The notes below the pieces were generated by a model that made no database searches, was not told where the DNA came from, and saw only the letters and a program-made list of their open reading frames with translations. The translations under genes and the position numbers were made by a program. Source: Saprospiraceae bacterium (GTDB lineage Bacteria; Bacteroidota; Bacteroidia; Chitinophagales; Saprospiraceae). Taken from it: 64,000 bases of DNA. The stretch is taken from NCBI GenBank assembly GCA_016710235.1, contig JADJLG010000001.1:3399501-3463500 (forward strand), read 5' to 3'. This document shows, in pieces, positions 19,169-29,164 of this stretch (position 1 is its first letter; every line of letters begins with the position of its first letter).

Positions 19169-21442
19169 ATGCGCTTGATGCATCATATGGGAGTTTTTAA
19201 GTTTATATTTCTGGGTTTGTTTTGTCTCGCAACGATCAGGATGGAGGCAGCACATATCATCGGTGGTGAAATGTATTATCAGTGTCAAGGTTATGGAAAA
19301 AATGGCACTGACAGTACTTCGCGTAGATATAAAATCACCATAGAACTTTATCGTGACAAATTTGGGAATGGTGCTGGTTTTGATACTCCCTTAGGTTATA
19401 CGATATATAGAAAGGTCAAAAACAATTACGAGATATACAAGATCAACAATAGGAATGAAGTCAATGTGAATTTAAATGGTGCACCTAATCTGATCCAAAA
19501 TCCAACATATAAATGTTTAGTTTTACCAGGAAACATTGGAGTAGAAGTAGGCATATATGAATCCTATATCGATCTTCCTATTTACAACGATGAATATGTA
19601 ATTGTATGGCAAAGGTGTTGTAGAAATTATACGATTACCAATATCGTTTCTCCAAACAGCACCGGCGTAACTTATACGATCTCAATTAGTGCAGAGGCGC
19701 AATTATCGTGCAACAGCAGTCCCAGATTCAAAAATTTCCCTCCTACAGTAGTTTGTGTAAATAATCCACTATCATTTGATCACTCAGCAATAGACGACGA
19801 CGGGGATTTGTTAATTTACGATTTGTGCGCACCACTGCATGGTGGTGGCCTGAGCAATATCGGATGCGATATGATTATCCCAAATCCCGACTGCCCGCCT
19901 CCATTTGAGGAAGTGAATTTTCGTCTTCCGTACTATAGTCCTCAAAACCCAATGGGAGGCAATCCCGCTGTCACGATTAACTCAATTACCGGTTTAATCA
20001 CCGGCGAACCTAATGATGTAGGTCAATTCGTCGTAGGTGTATGCGTCCATGAATACAGAAACGGGATCTTGCTTTCTACCGTCCAAAGGGATTTTCAGTT
20101 CAATGTAGCGATATGTCAGGGCACAGTTGTAGCAGAACTGGGTGGTGGCAAAAAAATAGGCAGAAGAGAATACGAATTTTTAGTTTGCAATTCAGACAGT
20201 TTCAGCTTCAATAATAAAAGCTATTTGCAGAATTTTATAAGCGGTATCCAATGGCAATATGAGAATAACGGAGGAATAGATAGTTCTGATAAATGGTCGC
20301 CCTCCATAAAATTTGATACAGGAGGAATTCACATAGGCAAGATGTATTTAAACCCTGGCTTGGAATGTTCAGACTCGCTTTTCTATTCGAACAGACTCGT
20401 ACCTGACCTCAAAGCAGATTTTACTGTCAATTTTGATACTTGCCTTGCAGGGCCGGTCTCATTTGTTAACAATTCTAGTTCCAGTGCCAGTACAATAAAA
20501 GAGTTCTCGTGGAGTTTAGGAGATGGATTTACCAGCAACAATCCTGACGCCTCCATCCAGTACGTCCGTCCGGGAAAATATCAAATCGGACTGGCAATCG
20601 AAGATCAGTTCGGCTGCATTCAAAAAGCAAATAGAATTCTTGAGTATTATCCAGCACCTAAAATACTGATCTTTGATCCAAATCACACCGAAGGCTGTAT
20701 TCCTCTTGAAGTCAGTCTGCGCAACATCAGCTTTCCTACTGATTCTTCTTATAAACTCCAATGGGAGTTTTCTGACGGTGCCGGCGTCACAGGTGGGTCC
20801 ATCAGACATCAATTTGATTCCATCGGCACTTATGATGTGAAGCTCAAGGTGACATCCCCTTTAGGATGTTACAATGAAGCAGAATTTAAAAATGTCTTCA
20901 GGGTATATCCACCACCTGTAGCGGGTTATACGCTCGACTCAACGAGAATCAATTTAAAAAATGCCGTTATCAATTTGGTAGATACCAGCAGAACAACTAC
21001 CGGTCGTAGCTGGCTGATTGACAGCTTGGATTTCTATTTTGATAAAGAACTCAGGATCCAATTTGATCGTCCGGGTTGGCACACCATAGACCTTATTGCT
21101 GTGGACAAGTACCTTTGCACCGACACGGTTCAAGCAAGAGTTTTTGTCTATGAAAATTTTACAATATTTATGCCTACCGCCTTTAGCCCTAATGGTGACG
21201 GCACCAATGAAGAATTCAAGCCTGTCGGTCAATTTCCGGATTTGGAGAAGTACAGTTTGTCAATTTTTGACAGATGGGGTGCTAGAGTTTTCCAGACAGA
21301 TCAGATCGGTCAAGGGTGGAACGGGAAAATGCAGAATGAAGGCAACCTGATGCCTGCAGGAGTTTATATTTACCATCTTACTTACCAAAGACGTGGAGAA
21401 AAGGAATCTAAAACCACGAATACTGTAACACTTTTGCGATAA
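19169..21442 (+). CDS. Secreted PKD-domain protein with type B gliding-motility C-terminal domain
   Basis: A 757-residue protein with an N-terminal signal peptide that ends near MEAAHIIGGE. The long N-terminal domain (about residues 30-330) contains YTIYRKV, WQRCCRN and HEYRNG, a pattern often found in Bacteroidota surface proteins. PKD-like repeats follow at about 420-490 (WSLGDGFTSNNPD) and 520-590 (WEFSDGAG). The C-terminus is the gliding-motility-associated domain: PTAFSPNGDGTNEEFKP, IFDRWGARVFQT, MPAGVYIYHLTYQ. This is a type B T9SS signal, so the protein is exported and probably attached to the surface. It lies 39 bases after pyrC and 3 bases before the AlkD-like gene. Confidence 0.85.
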   Translation: MRLMHHMGVFKFIFLGLFCLATIRMEAAHIIGGEMYYQCQGYGKNGTDSTSRRYKITIELYRDKFGNGAGFDTPLGYTIYRKVKNNYEIYKINNRNEVNVNLNGAPNLIQNPTYKCLVLPGNIGVEVGIYESYIDLPIYNDEYVIVWQRCCRNYTITNIVSPNSTGVTYTISISAEAQLSCNSSPRFKNFPPTVVCVNNPLSFDHSAIDDDGDLLIYDLCAPLHGGGLSNIGCDMIIPNPDCPPPFEEVNFRLPYYSPQNPMGGNPAVTINSITGLITGEPNDVGQFVVGVCVHEYRNGILLSTVQRDFQFNVAICQGTVVAELGGGKKIGRREYEFLVCNSDSFSFNNKSYLQNFISGIQWQYENNGGIDSSDKWSPSIKFDTGGIHIGKMYLNPGLECSDSLFYSNRLVPDLKADFTVNFDTCLAGPVSFVNNSSSSASTIKEFSWSLGDGFTSNNPDASIQYVRPGKYQIGLAIEDQFGCIQKANRILEYYPAPKILIFDPNHTEGCIPLEVSLRNISFPTDSSYKLQWEFSDGAGVTGGSIRHQFDSIGTYDVKLKVTSPLGCYNEAEFKNVFRVYPPPVAGYTLDSTRINLKNAVINLVDTSRTTTGRSWLIDSLDFYFDKELRIQFDRPGWHTIDLIAVDKYLCTDTVQARVFVYENFTIFMPTAFSPNGDGTNEEFKPVGQFPDLEKYSLSIFDRWGARVFQTDQIGQGWNGKMQNEGNLMPAGVYIYHLTYQRRGEKESKTTNTVTLLR

Positions 21443-21445
21443 CCG

Positions 21446-22138
21446 ATGAATGCTTCGAATAGAAAACGATTCGAATATCTGGAGACCGAATTGCTTCAAG
21501 TTGCTTCCCCTGAAAGAGCCAGCCAAATGAAGGCTTATATGCGGGATCAATTTGACTACCTGGGCATCAATTCACCGCAAAGAAAAGAAATCAGCAGATT
21601 CGCAAATACTCAATTTCCATTTCAAAAAATCAGTGATTTTGCTGAATGGATGAGCACCTGCTGGAAACAACCGTACAGGGAATATAAATACATTTGTTTC
21701 GACCTGGGATTTCGATTGACCAAAAAGATGGATGTCAATTGGGTTGAATTTTTTGAACCTTATATTGTTAAAGATTCCTGGTGGGACACAGTTGACGGAA
21801 TCACACCCCATTTCCTTGGTGATCTGCTTAAAAGTAAACCAAAAATGCTGAGAACCAAATGCGAACAATGGATCGAATCGGACAACATTTGGTATCAGCG
21901 ATCTGCACACATTGTACAATTGAGATATGCCAGGGACACAGATTTTCCTTTAATGTGCGAGATGATTTTACGCAGAGCTGATTCCAAAGAGTTTTTTGTA
22001 AAAAAAGCAGCTGGCTGGGCACTGAGACAATATTCAAAATACGAGCCAGATAAGGTTAAAAAATTTATCGAAAAAAATACACTATCAGGATTGACGGTAA
22101 GGGAAGGCATGAAGCATATTACCAAGACGACCACTTAG
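21446..22138 (+). CDS. AlkD-like DNA alkylation repair protein
   Basis: AlkD-type proteins are HEAT-repeat DNA glycosylases for alkylated bases. The 230-residue product has the helical-repeat pattern and the diagnostic DSWWDTVD (about residues 111-118), where the Asp and the aromatic residues contact the flipped lesion. It also has FFVKKAAGWALRQYSKYEPD near the C-terminus. It begins 3 bases after the upstream gene, although the two functions look unrelated. Specificity cannot be read from the sequence. Confidence 0.88.
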   Translation: MNASNRKRFEYLETELLQVASPERASQMKAYMRDQFDYLGINSPQRKEISRFANTQFPFQKISDFAEWMSTCWKQPYREYKYICFDLGFRLTKKMDVNWVEFFEPYIVKDSWWDTVDGITPHFLGDLLKSKPKMLRTKCEQWIESDNIWYQRSAHIVQLRYARDTDFPLMCEMILRRADSKEFFVKKAAGWALRQYSKYEPDKVKKFIEKNTLSGLTVREGMKHITKTTT

Positions 22139-22248
22139 ATTTTATCCGTTGTATTCAATGCTTGTTTTCCAAAAGCAAACCCATAAGAACGAGATCCACC
22201 CAATCCTGTCGGAATCGATGCAGTGATATATCATTAGGTTAAAAACTT

Positions 22249-22311
22249 AGAATAAATCAATTTTAGAGTAAATTTATTCTTATACTTGATTCATAATGTG
22301 TATTTTTACAC
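22249..22311 (+). promoter_or_regulatory. Inverted repeats upstream of the carotenoid operon
   Basis: A 9-base perfect inverted repeat, AGAATAAAT at 22249-22257 and ATTTATTCT at 22272-22280, is followed by a shorter one, GTGTA at 22298-22302 and TACAC at 22307-22311. Both lie within 80 bases of the MarR gene start. They are candidate operators for the MarR regulator that heads the operon. AT-rich sequence makes chance repeats possible. Confidence 0.4.
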
Positions 22312-22327
22312 CTTATAAAAGGGATAT

Positions 22328-22984
22328 ATGATGCAATTATTAAAAAATATTTTAGAAAAACTGGAATCCTTCTATGCTCATGAACCAAAAGGCCAGTACA
22401 CTCTAGATTATGTGGGCTTCATAGAATGGAATATAAATCATGCTGGATACCAGCATGAAGTCAAATACAATCCACATTGGGATGGAAAAGAAAAGGGCAG
22501 ATCTATGGATAGTATCATCTGCACTTTATTAAATCAATTAAACAAATACGCAAAGACATACTCGAAATCTGCTATGTCAGATTCAGATTTTTCTACCCAA
22601 GATGAGTTTATATACTTGATCAATCTTAAAGAAAAAGGGCCAATGTCAAAGATGGATCTGATCAAAATGAATATCCATGACAAATCTATTGGCATGAAAG
22701 TGATTTCTCGGCTAATTGAACATAACTGGATAATCCAAACTGAATCAAATAATGATAAAAGAAAAAAAATTATCAAAATATCGCGGCAAGGACTTGAAGC
22801 CCTGCAAGCTATCATGCCTAAAATAAAATTAGCTTCAAGAATAGTCACTGGGCACCTATCCCATTCGGATAAATGCACTCTAATAAATGCATTAAACAAA
22901 CTTGACAAGTTTCATAAATCTATATTCCAACAAAACATTGCCAGCTCTGATCTATTAGAAGCCGTAACCCAAAACTATCTATAG
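22328..22984 (+). CDS. MarR-family transcriptional regulator of the carotenoid operon
   Basis: A 218-residue protein with a winged helix-turn-helix at about residues 85-160: EFIYLINLKEKGPMSKMDLI, then RLIEHNWI and NDKRKKIIKISRQG, the usual MarR wing and wing-follower. The N-terminus is longer than in minimal MarR proteins. Its stop is 3 bases before crtI, so it is the first gene of the pigment operon and probably controls its own promoter through the inverted repeats upstream. The effector is unknown. Confidence 0.8.
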   Translation: MMQLLKNILEKLESFYAHEPKGQYTLDYVGFIEWNINHAGYQHEVKYNPHWDGKEKGRSMDSIICTLLNQLNKYAKTYSKSAMSDSDFSTQDEFIYLINLKEKGPMSKMDLIKMNIHDKSIGMKVISRLIEHNWIIQTESNNDKRKKIIKISRQGLEALQAIMPKIKLASRIVTGHLSHSDKCTLINALNKLDKFHKSIFQQNIASSDLLEAVTQNYL

Positions 22985-22987
22985 GAT

Positions 22988-24460
22988 ATGCTTAAAAAAA
23001 TCTCAATCATAGGTGGTGGTCTGTCTGGTTTATCTGCTGCATGCTATCTAGCAAAATCAGGACACCATGTCGATATTTATGAAAAAAACAATTCTCTTGG
23101 AGGACGTGCACGTCAAATCCAAACTCCTGATGGTTATGTCTTCGATATGGGTCCAAGTTGGTATTGGATGCACGATGTATTAGAAAATTTCTTCGCTGAT
23201 TTTGGGAAAAAATCTGACCAATATTATGAACTGATTTCACTAGACCCACAGTTTGAAATGGTTTTTTCTGACGGCACAATTCAAATTCCCAAAGATTTTA
23301 GTGAATTAACCAAACTATTCGAATCGATGGAGCCTGGTGCTGGAAAACGTCTAAATGCCTTTATGGAAGATGCGAAGATCAAATACACTGTCAGTATGAC
23401 CAATTACATTGAAAAACCCTGCTTATCTCTAACAGAGTTTTTCACTTTGGACATTTTTAAAAGTGTCATGAAGCTCAATTTATTCAGTGATTTTAGAAGT
23501 TTTGTGAGGAAGTACTTCCGACATCCAAAACTGATTGCACTTATGGAATTTCCAGTGATTTTTTTAGGAGCAGCACCACAATCGATTCCCGCGCTATATA
23601 GTTTGATGAATTATGGAGGACTAGTACTTGGCACAAAATATCCGCTTGGAGGGTTCTTTAAAATTATAGAAGCCATGCAATCCATTGCAATAGAACTAGG
23701 AGTAAAAATCCATTGTAACTGTTCCGTCCACAAAATGACGATCTACAACGATCAAATCAAATCCTTACAGGTTAACGAAAATCAAATCATCACGGATCTG
23801 GTAGTTGCGTCAGCAGATTATCATCACATAGAAAGCTTGTTGCCAAAAGATTGTGTAAATTATTCAGAAGAATATTGGGATAGCAGATCTCTTTCTCCTT
23901 CTACTTTAATTTTTTATTTGGGACTGGACAAGCCATTGCCCGGTTTGCTCCACCATACCCTATTCTTTGAACCTTCATTAGACCAACACTTACATGAGTT
24001 ATATAAAGAAAGCAAATGGCCTAGCAACCCACTTTTTTATGTATGCTGCCCATCCAAGACAGATCGCATTGTAATGCCACATAATCATGAAAATCTTTTC
24101 TTATTAATGCCGATTCCAGCTGGAGTTTCTGACAAACCCAATTTGCATGAATATTATTTTGAATTGATGCTCAAACGAATTGAAAAACACACTGGTTTTA
24201 CAGATCTGAAAAGTCATATAGATTATAAAAAGTCCTTTTGCATATCTGACTTCATTCGCGATTATAATGCATTCAAAGGAAATGCTTATGGACTTGCAAA
24301 TACTTTAAAGCAAACTGCTATATTAAAACCGTCCATCAAAAATAAAAAGATCAAAAATTTATATTATGCAGGTCATCTCACTGTGCCAGGACCTGGAGTT
24401 CCCCCTTCGATTATTTCTGGAAAAATTGTTGCAAAGCAAATTTTACGAACACTAGACTAA
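22988..24460 (+). CDS. crtI: Phytoene desaturase CrtI
   Basis: FAD-dependent desaturase that turns phytoene into lycopene. The 490-residue protein starts with the dinucleotide-binding motif IIGGGLSGLSAACYLAKSG (about residues 7-25) and SLGGRARQ, then the DMGPSWYWM segment. It ends with the C-terminal FAD motif YYAGHLTVPGPGVPPSIISG. The length is typical of bacterial CrtI. It lies 5 bases before crtB. Membrane-associated. Confidence 0.95.
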   Translation: MLKKISIIGGGLSGLSAACYLAKSGHHVDIYEKNNSLGGRARQIQTPDGYVFDMGPSWYWMHDVLENFFADFGKKSDQYYELISLDPQFEMVFSDGTIQIPKDFSELTKLFESMEPGAGKRLNAFMEDAKIKYTVSMTNYIEKPCLSLTEFFTLDIFKSVMKLNLFSDFRSFVRKYFRHPKLIALMEFPVIFLGAAPQSIPALYSLMNYGGLVLGTKYPLGGFFKIIEAMQSIAIELGVKIHCNCSVHKMTIYNDQIKSLQVNENQIITDLVVASADYHHIESLLPKDCVNYSEEYWDSRSLSPSTLIFYLGLDKPLPGLLHHTLFFEPSLDQHLHELYKESKWPSNPLFYVCCPSKTDRIVMPHNHENLFLLMPIPAGVSDKPNLHEYYFELMLKRIEKHTGFTDLKSHIDYKKSFCISDFIRDYNAFKGNAYGLANTLKQTAILKPSIKNKKIKNLYYAGHLTVPGPGVPPSIISGKIVAKQILRTLD

Positions 24461-24465
24461 AGGAT

Positions 24466-25305
24466 ATGAAGCAAGTTTTCGATGAATTCTCAAGACAAGC
24501 ATGCAAGATGCTAACCCACAAATATAGCACAAGCTTTTCACTTGGAATTATGTGTATAGATCGAAATATACGTGGACATATATATGCCCTATACGGTTTC
24601 GTGAGGTTGGCAGATGAAATAGTGGATAGTTTCCATGAGGCCAACAAACGGGAACTCCTGCAAAGACTAGAAAAGGAAACATGGCAAGCAATACACGACC
24701 AGATTTCTATCAATCCAGTGCTTCAAGCATTTCAAGAAACTGTCAATAAAGTGGGAATTGATAGGGAGCTGATTGAACATTTTTTAAACAGCATGAAAAT
24801 GGATTTAGAGGACATCAAATATGATGATAGTTTATATAAACAATACATCCACGGATCAGCAGAAGTAGTAGGCCTTATTTGCTTGAAAATATTTGTCCAA
24901 GGAGACAAAAAACTATTTGAAGAACTTAAACCTTATGCATTGAGACTAGGTTCAGCCTTTCAAAAAGTAAACTTCCTTAGAGACATCAAGCAGGATCTGA
25001 ACACACTGGGAAGATCATACTTTCCAAATATTCAGTCCAAGGTATTTGATACAGGCACAAAGGAAATAATAGAAGAAGAAATTGAGATGGAATTCGCGGA
25101 AGCACTAAAAGGAATACTCAAGCTTCCACATAACTCGAGATTTGGAGTATATTTGGCATTTCGATATTATTCAGCGCTCTTTCACAAAATTAAAAAAACG
25201 CCAGCATCTGAAATTATGAAAGCAAGAATCCGTATTAACAATTTCAATAAATTGCTTATTTTCATTTCAAGCAATTTGAAATATAAATTTATTATTTCAA
25301 AATGA
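24466..25305 (+). CDS. crtB: Phytoene synthase CrtB
   Basis: Condenses two geranylgeranyl diphosphates into phytoene. It has both Asp-rich motifs: ADEIVDSFHE (about residues 47-56) and DIKQDLNTLGRSYFP (about 171-185), plus the YSTSFSLG entry motif near residue 20. At 279 residues the length is normal. The geranylgeranyl diphosphate synthase that supplies the substrate is not in this window. A 169-base gap follows before crtZ. Confidence 0.95.
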   Translation: MKQVFDEFSRQACKMLTHKYSTSFSLGIMCIDRNIRGHIYALYGFVRLADEIVDSFHEANKRELLQRLEKETWQAIHDQISINPVLQAFQETVNKVGIDRELIEHFLNSMKMDLEDIKYDDSLYKQYIHGSAEVVGLICLKIFVQGDKKLFEELKPYALRLGSAFQKVNFLRDIKQDLNTLGRSYFPNIQSKVFDTGTKEIIEEEIEMEFAEALKGILKLPHNSRFGVYLAFRYYSALFHKIKKTPASEIMKARIRINNFNKLLIFISSNLKYKFIISK

Positions 25306-25474
25306 ATTATCCTTCTCATTCAAAATCGAGATCCTTGCTTAAGTTGGTATGCCAAATGAGCATAAATCAAAATATAGAAAAACAAATGAGTATAGAATCA
25401 ATACTATCAAAACTTTATTACTTAAAGTATCAATACCGCTTGTAGTATATCACATTTGTCACCTCTCAAAATAA

Positions 25475-25929
25475 ATGTACATGTTGAATCTATTAATAAT
25501 ACTATCCACTTACATAAGTATGGAAGCAGCTACTTGGACTATCCATAAATATGTGATGCATGGGTTCCTTTGGTTTTTACACAGAGATCACCATGATCAT
25601 TCTACAAAAGGCGCATTTGAAAAAAATGATTGGTTTTTTGTTATTTTTGCAACGCCTGCTATTCTACTGATTTACCTCGGAGTGAGTACTGTCTACTCGC
25701 AATTATTATACATCGGAATTGGTATAACAATGTACGGTTTTTCATATTTTTTTGTACATGACATTTTCATCCATCAGCGACTCAAAGTCCTACAGCAAAC
25801 GAAAAATCCATATTTAAAGGCAATCAGAGAGCCCACAAGCAACACCACAAACATATCTCTAAAGAAAATGGCGAGTGCTTTGGATTTTTATGGGTACCAA
25901 TTAAATACTTCAAACTCTATTTAAAATAA
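25475..25929 (+). pseudogene. crtZ: Beta-carotene hydroxylase CrtZ, frameshifted near the C-terminus
   Basis: CrtZ is a diiron membrane hydroxylase that turns beta-carotene into zeaxanthin. The open frame gives 149 residues with three of the usual His motifs (HKYVMHG near residue 24, HRDHHDH near 37, HDIFIH near 98). At KAIR the frame departs from the family. In the next frame the DNA reads RAHKQHHKHISKENGECFGF and LWVPIKYFKLYLK, the normal CrtZ end, and stops at 25927-25929. One base missing near 25825 explains this. As written the protein would lack the last His cluster and should be inactive. Membrane helices are otherwise intact. It is either recent decay or a base error. Confidence 0.88.
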
Positions 25930-25933
25930 TACA

Positions 25934-26641
25934 ATGAGTCCTTATTTACATTATACATACTTATTAGTTCTGTTCTTTGCAGTCATCATTTGTTTTCTGT
26001 TCTCATATCATAAAAAAATTAAATTCCATCTTCACTTTAATTTCTTGTTTCCTTCAATAGGATTGGTAGCAATACCCTTTATTGCCTGGGATATTATCTT
26101 TACTAAAGCAGGTATTTGGTGGTTTGATCATACTTATACAATTGGAACCGATATTATTAATTTACCAATTGAAGAATGGATGTTTTTTGTCTGTATCCCT
26201 TTCTCTTGCATGTTTACTTATTTCTGTCTTGACAAATTTTTTAACTGGTCCTGGACCAAAAGATACAATAGAATATTTCAAGTTCTTTATTTTCTATTAT
26301 CGGTTAGCGTTATGTTCTATTTCAAAGAAAGAGATTATCCATTTTATACTTTTTTGTTTAATGCTATTTTTACTATCTTCACATTTCTTATCACTAAATC
26401 AGATCTTGTCTTCAAAATATTCAGCATATATATATGCCTATTGCCTGGATTTCTATTTGTCAATGGAGTATTAACAGGTAGCTTTATACCTTCACCAGTA
26501 GTCAACTACAATCCATCTGAAATCATCAATTTGAGAATAAAAACAATACCTATAGAAGATTTGGCATATGGATTTTTGCTATTTCAAGCAAATGTTTTAT
26601 TATTTAAGGAATTTTCTACTCAAGCCAATTCAAATATATAA
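25934..26641 (+). CDS. crtYcd: Lycopene cyclase of the CrtYcd/CarR membrane type
   Basis: A 235-residue, very hydrophobic protein with about six transmembrane segments. It has two copies of the lycopene-cyclase-domain motif: INLPIEEWMFFVCIP (about residues 72-86) and IPIEDLAYGFLL (about 208-219), in which the Pro-x-Glu-Glu/Asp part is conserved. These belong to the heterodimeric c/d type fused in one chain, which makes beta-carotene from lycopene. It lies 4 bases after the true crtZ stop and 8 bases before the convergent CotH gene. Confidence 0.88.
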   Translation: MSPYLHYTYLLVLFFAVIICFLFSYHKKIKFHLHFNFLFPSIGLVAIPFIAWDIIFTKAGIWWFDHTYTIGTDIINLPIEEWMFFVCIPFSCMFTYFCLDKFFNWSWTKRYNRIFQVLYFLLSVSVMFYFKERDYPFYTFLFNAIFTIFTFLITKSDLVFKIFSIYICLLPGFLFVNGVLTGSFIPSPVVNYNPSEIINLRIKTIPIEDLAYGFLLFQANVLLFKEFSTQANSNI

Positions 26642-26649
26642 AAGATAGA

Positions 26650-28278
26650 TTACTCAAGTTTCAATAGCTTGGCTGTGAAAGAGCGTCCATCAATAAAACC
26701 TACAAGCACATACATACCGGGATTTAACTTTTCAACGTGAAGTTTGAATACCGATTCTTGTGTAGGATCTTTCTCATAACCGACACTTTGGTCTTTGCCA
26801 TCGATAGAATAAACCCGTATTTCGTCCAAATGGCCTTCGGGTGTATTTAAAAAACAAATATCCTTCACAGGTTGAGGATGTATGAACAATTGATATTCAT
26901 CTTTAGAGCCCTCTATAGAATTTGAGATCCGGCATGTTCCCGGCATGTTATCGTCCAACCAACGCAATCGCAGCACAATAAAAACCTTTAGTGCCGCTAT
27001 TTCTTGTTCAAACGTTTGTGGCAGTGGTGACGGGTTTGGCCATACATATTTTCCTAGTATTGGATACTTTGCAAAATGCCTTGCTCTGGCTTCATCGGTA
27101 ATATGAGCAATAGAATCAATCCAATAAAATAACTGTTTTTCCTGTAAGACATTTCTTCGGAGCTCAGAATATCTGCATTTAAGGGCATTGGTAAATCCTG
27201 TATCTGACAAAAATCTATCCCACCAAAAAGGTACCGGGAATGGATCTGTCGGACAATAAGAATTAAATTGATATGACCAACCATTGTCCCATGAACCCTG
27301 ACAATAATCCGCATTCCACCAGGCTAAATTATAGTCCCAAGGAGGTCCTATATGAATTTTGGCATTTCTGTCTTTGTATAGAAAAGTGCTCAATCTGTAT
27401 CCATCAACATTTCTACTGATTTCGTTGAGAATAAAATAATTGAAAAAAGAATTTACGTCAACGAATCGCCGATATCCTTTTGCAGTGTCTCTATAAAGAG
27501 GACTGACCAAACTTTTTTCGAACGAATCGATATAACTGCACAAATAATTTTTTTGCTCATCTTGCAAATCTTCAAACTGGGGATACTCGTACTGATAAAC
27601 TAAATGAGGACCGGTGGATGTAGGATAATTGGATAAACAACCTTCACCCCCGGCACTGGTAGTTTTGTCGATTTTAAAAATATACCCTCCTGTTAAATCC
27701 TCACTACTCAAGTCAGAACTATCCAGCTTGGCGATATCCACTCTGTTTTTGTCTCTTTTGATTTTCTCCATCCACACGTATATACCTTGATAGTCTCCAT
27801 TAATATAGAGTTCGCAATATTTTGTTTTGCTGGCATACATCCCGATCTCGTTGGAAACTAAGTAACTGAGGACATTTCTTTGACAAGTCTTATCATTGTA
27901 TGGAGCATAGAGTATCCAATCGTGTTCCTCAGGCATATCCATCACAGATGCATTGTAATTTTCGCCTGTACTATCGATAAATTTCAGTGAAAAACTTTTT
28001 TGGGGAAAGAATGATTGAGACGAGCTGCCTCGCGTTTCAATCAGCATATCACTTTCAAAAGTAGGAGTATCTTTTACAAAGTTTCGTTTAGTGTGGTGGT
28101 CAATGATAGCTATGTGTGCATTGATTTTGGGCTCATCAGGTATCGGAATTATGGGCGAACTGATCAGAACTAAGGGTAGATTGGATGAACGAAGGCTGTC
28201 CTGTGCATAGCTTGTCATAGAACATAATACTGCACTAAGGTATAAAAGAAATGATCTGATCCAATTTATATACTTCAT
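26650..28278 (-). CDS. CotH-like protein kinase domain protein with T9SS sorting domain
   Basis: CotH-family proteins are atypical secreted kinases first known from spore coats. The 542-residue product has a signal peptide, then IETRGSSSQSFFPQKSFSLK (about residues 84-103), YVWMEKIKRDKNRVDI, and the kinase motifs GPPWDYNLAWWN (about 313-324), where the Asp is a probable metal ligand. The C-terminus (HPQPVKDICFLN ... LNPGMYVLVGF ... KLLKLE) is a type A T9SS sorting domain. It is therefore exported to the surface. The substrate is unknown. Confidence 0.85.
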   Translation of the reverse strand: MKYINWIRSFLLYLSAVLCSMTSYAQDSLRSSNLPLVLISSPIIPIPDEPKINAHIAIIDHHTKRNFVKDTPTFESDMLIETRGSSSQSFFPQKSFSLKFIDSTGENYNASVMDMPEEHDWILYAPYNDKTCQRNVLSYLVSNEIGMYASKTKYCELYINGDYQGIYVWMEKIKRDKNRVDIAKLDSSDLSSEDLTGGYIFKIDKTTSAGGEGCLSNYPTSTGPHLVYQYEYPQFEDLQDEQKNYLCSYIDSFEKSLVSPLYRDTAKGYRRFVDVNSFFNYFILNEISRNVDGYRLSTFLYKDRNAKIHIGPPWDYNLAWWNADYCQGSWDNGWSYQFNSYCPTDPFPVPFWWDRFLSDTGFTNALKCRYSELRRNVLQEKQLFYWIDSIAHITDEARARHFAKYPILGKYVWPNPSPLPQTFEQEIAALKVFIVLRLRWLDDNMPGTCRISNSIEGSKDEYQLFIHPQPVKDICFLNTPEGHLDEIRVYSIDGKDQSVGYEKDPTQESVFKLHVEKLNPGMYVLVGFIDGRSFTAKLLKLE

Positions 28279-28439
28279 GAATGTGGCTTTCCATCTTAAA
28301 GATAATAATCTTTCTATTATTCACTCCAAAAAATCAATCCTGAAAAATCCACCATTTATAACCTATCCATTCTGATTTTATAACTTTTCAGTATAAATAC
28401 TGTCCAGAATCAAATTTACATAAAATGAAATACTAACTC

Positions 28440-28787
28440 CTATTTGTTTTTCCATATGAGATTGACTCCACCTTCAAATACCCACTGCTCGCAAAATTTG
28501 TCCGGAGGGATACAAATACAATCGACATAACAAATTGCATTGCAATTCACATCATAGACCCACTCTTTCTCATCCGCTAAACTGCTGTTATTTAAATGAT
28601 ACATTTTACCCTGTCTTGTGTCTAACTCGTAAAGTTGAAAATTTAGAGTGCTGCATCGGATAGAATCCAACACATGGTGAAGACATGAAGGAATACTTGT
28701 TGGATATGGATTCATTTCATTTGATTGATCACAAGCCAACCAGATGAACATGGCACTTAAACTAATAACTCCCTTAATTCTTTTCAT
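28440..28787 (-). CDS. Small Cys-rich lipoprotein
   Basis: A 115-residue exported protein with signal peptide and lipobox (FIWLAC, Cys at about residue 19). The mature part has a Cys-rich end with VYDVNCNAICYVDCICIPPDKFC, a pattern that I associate with a Bacteroidota-wide domain of unknown function (resembling DUF6970). It stands alone, to the left of the CRISPR array. No enzyme motif is visible. Confidence 0.6.
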   Translation of the reverse strand: MKRIKGVISLSAMFIWLACDQSNEMNPYPTSIPSCLHHVLDSIRCSTLNFQLYELDTRQGKMYHLNNSSLADEKEWVYDVNCNAICYVDCICIPPDKFCEQWVFEGGVNLIWKNK

Positions 28788-29164
28788 TATTCATTCTTTT
28801 ATAATCATTTTTTAAAATTCCGAATTAGGAATATAAATCTAAAGGCTCAATTTTATAAATGATATTTCATTTTCGTTTAATTGTATTGATCCTCTCCAAA
28901 TTTATAATTTATTTGGGTCAATTTATCTGAAGGCATAGATTCCATCACCAAAATAGTAGATACTATCACATGCATCTGTCATCCAAAAATTCGTTTGCAA
29001 TATTCCAAGCTGACTGCCATACCGGCTTAAGCCCCGCACTCATGAATAAAAAATGCACAAAAAGTTTAACCAGACAAAAAACTGCCAATTAAAGTAATAA
29101 CAAATTATTTCCACAATAAGTGCCCCATCAATTGATAATTTTAATTACGCAATAAAATCAGTGA
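28788..29164. other. Gene-free region beyond the distal end of the CRISPR array
   Basis: About 377 bases, AT-rich, with no convincing coding frame. It borders the most worn repeat (29165-29195), so I take it as the leader-distal flank of the array. No clear terminator is visible. Confidence 0.5.
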
